Source: Mesorhizobium sp. LSHC420B00 (GTDB lineage: Bacteria > Pseudomonadota > Alphaproteobacteria > Rhizobiales > Rhizobiaceae). From it: DNA of 36,538 bases. The DNA is taken from the NCBI RefSeq assembly GCF_000503055.1, contig NZ_AYVY01000011.1, forward strand, positions 40,657-77,194. Reading direction: 5' to 3'. Shown one piece after another: positions 33,669-36,538 of the stretch; within the stretch, counting starts at the first letter, position 1, and every line of letters begins with the position of its first letter. The notes under the pieces were generated by a model. The model had not been told where the DNA came from and did not search any database. It worked only from the letters and a program-made list of their open reading frames with translations. Both the position numbers and the translations under genes were made by a program.

Positions 33669-34562
33669 TCAGAATGTCGGCAGCTCTGGCCGCACCGCCA
33701 GCGCATCCCTGACGATCTTTTCGACAGCCTTGCGGCGCTCGCCCGACAATGGCTGGCGCGGCATGCGCACCCGGTCATTGGTATCGATGGCGAAGACTTC
33801 CGCGAGCTTGATGTTCTGCACCAGATAGGTCGATACGTCGAGATCGAGCAGCGGCCGGAACCAGCGGTAGATCTTCAGCGCCTCCTCACGGCGGCCCTGT
33901 CTCATCAGCTGGTAGATAGCGACCGTCTCGCGCGGGAACGCGGTGACCAGGCCCGCCACCCAGCCGATAGCGCCGACCGACAGCGCCTCGAAGGCGAGAT
34001 TGTCGACGCCGGTGAACAAATCGTAGCGGTCGCCGAGGCGGTTGATGATCTCGGTCGAGCGGCGGATATCGTCGGAGGACTCCTTGATGGCGACGAAGCG
34101 CTGGTCCTTCGCCAGTTCCTCCATCTGGTCGACGGTGACGTCGACGCGGTAGGCAAGCCGGTTGGAGTAGATCATCACCGGCAGGTCGCCGGCCGCGGCG
34201 ACGGCGCTGAGTGCCGCGACTGTCTCCTCGGCATTGGTATGGTAGATCGGGCTCGGCACCACCATCAAACCGTTGGCGCCTTCTTTTGCGGCGCGGCGCG
34301 CGATCGTCGCCGCCTCGCGTGTGCCGGCTTCGTTGACCGTCAACAGCACCGGTTTGTTGCCGGCGATCTTCTGCGCGGTCTTCAGCACCTCGATCTTTTC
34401 GTCATGCGACAGCATCGGTCCTTCGCCAAGCGAGCCACAGACGATGATGCCGTCGCAGCCGGCCTCCATCTGCAGCGCAAAGCAGCGCTCCATCTCGGCA
34501 TGGTCGAGGCGATCATCCTCGGTGAATTTGGTCGTAACGGCGGGGAAAACTCCGGCCCACAT
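33669..34562 (-). CDS. hypD: Pyrroline-4-hydroxy-2-carboxylate deaminase (DapA/DHDPS family)
   Basis: 297 residues from ATG 34562 (GGAG nine bases upstream); the frame further up is the promoter region. It belongs to the dihydrodipicolinate synthase aldolase superfamily: GSLGEG (43-48), Tyr132 in IYSN, and Schiff-base Lys160 in VAIKESS. In hydroxyproline breakdown such an enzyme deaminates and dehydrates 1-pyrroline-4-hydroxy-2-carboxylate to alpha-ketoglutarate semialdehyde. It is the first gene of the operon, with promoter TTGACA-17-TATACG immediately upstream. By sequence alone it could act on another keto acid; the epimerase neighbour supports the assignment. Confidence 0.85.
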   Translation of the reverse strand: MWAGVFPAVTTKFTEDDRLDHAEMERCFALQMEAGCDGIIVCGSLGEGPMLSHDEKIEVLKTAQKIAGNKPVLLTVNEAGTREAATIARRAAKEGANGLMVVPSPIYHTNAEETVAALSAVAAAGDLPVMIYSNRLAYRVDVTVDQMEELAKDQRFVAIKESSDDIRRSTEIINRLGDRYDLFTGVDNLAFEALSVGAIGWVAGLVTAFPRETVAIYQLMRQGRREEALKIYRWFRPLLDLDVSTYLVQNIKLAEVFAIDTNDRVRMPRQPLSGERRKAVEKIVRDALAVRPELPTF

Positions 34563-34576
34563 GTCGGTTGCTCCAT

Positions 34577-34588
34577 CTGATATATCAG
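34577..34588. promoter_or_regulatory. GntR operator at the hyp operon start site
   Basis: CTGATATATCAG is a perfect 12-bp palindrome. It lies at the expected start point of the minus-strand promoter (34590-34618) and shares its core with the repeats next to the regulator gene, so repressor bound here would shut the operon. Confidence 0.65.
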
Positions 34589-34589
34589 T

Positions 34590-34618
34590 CGTATATTTCT
34601 TAAGAAGCCGGCTGTCAA
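34590..34618 (-). promoter_or_regulatory. Promoter of the hydroxyproline operon
   Basis: On the minus strand TTGACA (34618-34613) and TATACG (34595-34590) are 17 bases apart: a consensus -35 and a fair -10. It drives hypD-hypO-hypRE. Confidence 0.7.
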
Positions 34619-34626
34619 CGTTGAAT

Positions 34627-34654
34627 CTGATATGATATATCAAAAATATATCAG
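34627..34654. promoter_or_regulatory. GATATATC-type repeats before the GntR gene
   Basis: CTGATAT (34627-34633) and ATATCAG (34648-34654) are inverted arms, with a further palindrome TGATATATCA (34633-34642) between them. The cluster covers the region just before the regulator's ribosome binding site, so it probably serves autoregulation. Half-sites match the operator at 34577-34588. Confidence 0.6.
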
Positions 34655-34665
34655 GAGACGCCGCA

Positions 34666-35319
34666 TTGGTATATGACAACCCAGGCTCCGAGCCGGCGAC
34701 TGCGAAGGCCTACCGCAGGCTCGAGCATATGATCGTAACGCTCGAACTGGCGCCCGCGAGCTTCATCACCGAGGGGGCGCTGATCGACAGGCTCGGCCTT
34801 GGCCGCACCCCGGTGCGCGAAGCGATCCAGCGGCTGGCCTGGGAGGGGCTGCTCGAGGTCCGGCCGCGTGCCGGCATTGCCATTGCCCCGCTTCACCCTG
34901 GCGACTGGCTGCGCGTCCTCGACGCCCGCCGCGGCGTCGAGGTCGTGCTTGCCCGCTCGGCCGCCCGCTTCGTCACCCGCGAGGCCGCCGACCTGTTTCA
35001 TGACGCAGCGCTGGCCATGCAAAAGGCCGTGATTTCGGAAAATGTTCTTTGCTTCATCCAAGCCGACAAGGCGCTTGATGAGGCGCTGGCGCTGGCTGCA
35101 GACAACCCGTTCGCGGCGCGCCTGGCGGCGCCCTTGCAAACCCACAGCCGCCGCTTCTGGTTCCGCTACAAGGCCGATACCGGCTTGGCCGAATCCGCCG
35201 AGCACCATGTCGCATTGATCCGCTCGATCCTCGCCGGCGACGAAGAGGCCGCGGCCAAGGACGCCAAGCGGCTGATGGCGTTGCTGCGCGGCCACGCTGA
35301 GGCAGCTGCTACGCGCTGA
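34666..35319 (+). CDS. GntR-family regulator (FadR/FCD type), probably of the hydroxyproline operon
   Basis: 217 residues from a TTG start at 34666; AGGAG lies eight bases upstream (34653-34657), and the first in-frame ATG would cut into the DNA-binding domain. The winged helix covers residues 12-75 (ITEGALIDRLGLGRTPVREAIQRLAWEGLLEVRPRAG split over helix and wing). The C-terminal FCD domain holds the ligand. Its first metal-site motif reads DKALDEAL where FCD proteins often have DxxFH, so one His appears to be Asp; a later EHH segment remains. It is divergent from hypD. In Sinorhizobium the hydroxyproline genes are controlled by a GntR repressor, HypR, so this is the likely counterpart. Confidence 0.88.
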   Translation: MVYDNPGSEPATAKAYRRLEHMIVTLELAPASFITEGALIDRLGLGRTPVREAIQRLAWEGLLEVRPRAGIAIAPLHPGDWLRVLDARRGVEVVLARSAARFVTREAADLFHDAALAMQKAVISENVLCFIQADKALDEALALAADNPFAARLAAPLQTHSRRFWFRYKADTGLAESAEHHVALIRSILAGDEEAAAKDAKRLMALLRGHAEAAATR

Positions 35320-35333
35320 CGCCGCCCGCTCCC

Positions 35334-35648
35334 TCATGAGTTTTGGCCGGGCAGGGCGTCCACGCTTTCCCAATTTTCGCCGGCTGCGACAATGCAGCTT
35401 CTGCCGGCGACGTCGGTCACGATGACCGTCCAGCTTCCGCTATCGGCGACAAAAACTTCCATGACCGCCTCCTGACCGATCAGTCCGAGAGCAAACTGTC
35501 TTTCCTGGAAATTCTCGGCCAGGTGGGCGACGAGGTCGCCATGTTCAACGCAGTATTGATATTGGGCGCTTGCGGCATTCGTACCCACCGCGAATAAGCC
35601 AGCAAAAGCTACGGTCTTCACCCATCCTAACAGCGATTTGCGTGCCAT
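35334..35648 (-). CDS. Small secreted protein, paralogue A
   Basis: 104 residues; AAAGGAGGTG lies four bases before ATG 35648. A signal peptide (MARKSLLGWVKTVAFAGLFA, cut near NAASA) precedes a mature part of about 75 residues. Two cysteines (in YQYCVEH and GRSCIVAAG) probably pair in the periplasm. The stretch EAVMEVFVADSGSWTVIV and GENWES are shared with the gene at 35954-36253, so the two are paralogues. Family not recognised. The ribosome binding site is predicted to be sequestered in a hairpin (35653-35689), so translation may be switchable. It converges on the GntR gene. Confidence 0.75.
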   Translation of the reverse strand: MARKSLLGWVKTVAFAGLFAVGTNAASAQYQYCVEHGDLVAHLAENFQERQFALGLIGQEAVMEVFVADSGSWTVIVTDVAGRSCIVAAGENWESVDALPGQNS

Positions 35649-35652
35649 AGGG

Positions 35653-35689
35653 CACCTCCTTTGCCATCACGATCCGGCAAAGGGAGGTG
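35653..35689 (-). promoter_or_regulatory. Hairpin sequestering the Shine-Dalgarno of the small secreted protein
   Basis: On the minus strand CACCTCCCTTTGCC (35689-35676) pairs with GGCAAAGGAGGTG (35665-35653) around a ten-base loop: 13 pairs with one bulged C. The 3' arm contains the whole ribosome binding site AAAGGAGGTG of the gene starting at 35648. As drawn, the site is closed. This looks like a translational switch; the trigger is unknown. Confidence 0.7.
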
Positions 35690-35699
35690 ATTGACGGCC

Positions 35700-35741
35700 T
35701 CATTTTGCCGGAGCGATCCAGGCCGGTTCCGACGTCATCAT
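35700..35741 (-). CDS. 13-codon leader ORF
   Basis: ATG 35741 to TGA 35700 encodes MMTSEPAWIAPAK. AGGAG (35753-35749) lies seven bases upstream, an ideal distance. It ends ten bases before the SD-sequestering hairpin, so a ribosome at its stop codon would reach into the 5' arm and could open it. No amino acid is clearly enriched. It may be a leader peptide or a chance ORF. Confidence 0.4.
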   Translation of the reverse strand: MMTSEPAWIAPAK

Positions 35742-35953
35742 CGCGTCGCTCCTTTCCGTGTTCCGGTCTGCCGCCAGCGGGAACGATTCTGGATGTTCTC
35801 GCTATGTTCCATATATGGTATCGCTAACGAAAAATAGCAAGCCGTGCGCGCCTCAAGTGGGCGCGGGGAGATCCGTTTCAAGGTCGCCGAGAACAGGGCC
35901 GCAGCCCGGCTGTCGTGCCGAGGCTGCGGCCAGGTGAATAGGAAAGGCCTACT
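35742..35953. other. Gap between the two paralogues, with a strong hairpin
   Basis: GGCCGCAGCC and GGCTGCGGCC pair at 35897-35931, with a further CGGC/GCCG inside one bulged A. It lies 22 bases after the stop of paralogue B and may end that transcript, though no T run follows on the minus strand. A palindrome CCATATATGG is at 35809-35818, near where the promoter of paralogue A should be. Confidence 0.4.
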
Positions 35954-36253
35954 TCAGGTACCGGGCAGCGCCGCTATCGTCATCGCGCTCTCCCAGCCTT
36001 CGCCGACTGAAATCACGCAGCTTTGACCTTTTGTATCGCTGGCGAGGATGGTCCAGGTGCCCTTGTCGGAAACGAAGACTTCAAGCACCACATTCGGATT
36101 GACGACGCCAACCGCGCTCGGGTTTTCATGAAACTTCTCGCCGAGCGCCTTGACCATATCGGCGCGTGCCGCGCATTGCTCGGCAGCCATTGCCGGGATG
36201 GCGGAAAGCGCCGCCGTTGCCGCGCAAGCTATGATCGCCATGAGACGTGTCAT
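35954..36253 (-). CDS. Small secreted protein, paralogue B
   Basis: 99 residues from ATG 36253, with AAAGGAG seven bases upstream. A signal peptide (MTRLMAIIACAATAALSAIP, cut near AMAA) precedes a mature chain with cysteines in EQCAARAD and GQSCVISVG. The core VVLEVFVSDKGTWTILASD and GEGWESA match paralogue A closely, with the same spacing of cysteines. Unlike A, its ribosome binding site has no strong complementary stretch. Function not known; small disulphide-bonded periplasmic proteins of this kind are common in Rhizobiales. Confidence 0.75.
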   Translation of the reverse strand: MTRLMAIIACAATAALSAIPAMAAEQCAARADMVKALGEKFHENPSAVGVVNPNVVLEVFVSDKGTWTILASDTKGQSCVISVGEGWESAMTIAALPGT

Positions 36254-36410
36254 CTGACATCTCCTTTGCGCCGGACGATATCCCCCGGAGCCGTCACCAG
36301 CGCCGTTGGTTGATCTGCCAGCTCCTCCTTCGCGGCAGGACTGCAACCTAAGAGGATTGCTGCCTTCTTGGTTCCATCACATTCGTGTTCATGCCGATGA
36401 AGACGGCGAC

Positions 36411-36443
36411 AAAAAAGGCACGGGCTCCAAGCCCGGGCCTTTT
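36411..36443 (-). terminator. Intrinsic terminator of the gene at the right edge
   Basis: CGGGCT (36421-36426) pairs with AGCCCG (36430-36435), extended by GGC/GCC and AAAA/TTTT. On the minus strand it ends in six T's (36416-36411). It lies 20 bases after the stop at 36464. Confidence 0.85.
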
Positions 36444-36463
36444 CTTGCTTTCTGCGATTTGGA

Positions 36464-36538
36464 TCAGTTCATCGTCGGGATGACGAACTCGGCGCCGTCC
36501 TTCACACCGGCCCGCGCGCCCGCAGCCGAAGCGAGGAC
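36464..36538 (-). CDS. 3' end of a gene entering from the right, possibly methylmalonate-semialdehyde dehydrogenase
   Basis: Only the last 24 codons are in the window. In frame with the TGA at 36464-36466 they end GVKDGAEFVIPTMN. This tail reminds me of CoA-acylating methylmalonate-semialdehyde dehydrogenases (MmsA/IolA), but too little is visible for a firm call. The frame is open to the window edge and is followed by a good terminator, which supports a real gene. Confidence 0.45.
   Translation of the reverse strand, partial: VLASAAGARAGVKDGAEFVIPTMN

Noticed and set aside
33108..34580. 490-codon open frame on the plus strand
   Set aside because: Antisense to the dehydrogenase and deaminase genes and across their promoter; shadow frame.
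35809..35818. Palindrome CCATATATGG
   Set aside because: Single 10-bp copy with no partner site or regulator nearby; insufficient for an operator call.
1..36538. CRISPR arrays, tRNA/rRNA genes, IS elements, integrases, prophage genes
   Set aside because: No spaced direct-repeat array, no tRNA cloverleaf and no transposase or phage protein was seen. The window looks like stable core chromosome.

Overview
The window looks like chromosome from a high-GC alphaproteobacterium of the order Rhizobiales, most likely Mesorhizobium or a close Phyllobacteriaceae relative. This rests on an alphaproteobacterial-type L31 without CxxC pairs, GapR (DUF2312), a pyruvate carboxylase of rhizobial length and motifs, the liv transporter operon with a DUF6867-type gene, and 6S RNA upstream of 5-formyl-THF cyclo-ligase. 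It is mostly housekeeping and metabolic DNA. I see no phage, IS element, CRISPR array, tRNA or rRNA. The taxonomic call is my inference from protein resemblance; no search was run.

Layout. 1-5.5 kb: 3' end of an M32 carboxypeptidase, a secreted DUF3857/transglutaminase protein, an ABC exporter, and rpmE with a leader hairpin and strong terminator. 5.5-7.4 kb: a secreted repeat protein divergent from an AraC-type membrane regulator that is broken by a stop and a frameshift. 7.4-9.5 kb: TetR regulator divergent from NmrA-like and DUF1772 genes, with a perfect inverted-repeat operator between them. 9.5-10.6 kb: yebC translationally coupled to a SelW-like redox protein. 10.8-13.0 kb: ArsR regulator divergent from an operon SRPBCC-VOC-VOC-SRPBCC. 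13.0-15.6 kb (minus strand): 6S RNA, cyclo-ligase, YmdB-type phosphodiesterase, TerC. 15.7-19.2 kb: MoxR ATPase, GNAT, VWA protein and MBL-fold protein. 19.3-24.5 kb: msrB, two small hypotheticals, gapR, pyc.

24.6-31.0 kb (minus strand): a complete branched-chain amino acid ABC transporter, livH-livM-livG-livF-DUF6867-livJ. LivM has extra N-terminal membrane segments. LivG carries a long low-complexity linker and a C-terminal helix-hairpin-helix-like domain. 31.3-35.3 kb: a trans-4-hydroxy-L-proline catabolic operon (epimerase, D-hydroxyproline dehydrogenase, pyrroline-carboxylate deaminase) divergent from a GntR regulator, with GATATATC operators at the promoter. 35.3-36.5 kb: two paralogous small secreted proteins. 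One has its Shine-Dalgarno sequence locked in a 13-bp hairpin preceded by a 13-codon leader ORF. The last 75 bases are the 3' end of another minus-strand gene.

The most interesting points are the SD-sequestering hairpin plus leader ORF at 35.65-35.74 kb, the LivG fusion, the broken AraC regulator with 22-bp-spaced direct repeats, and several clean divergent regulator/operator pairs (TetR, ArsR, GntR).
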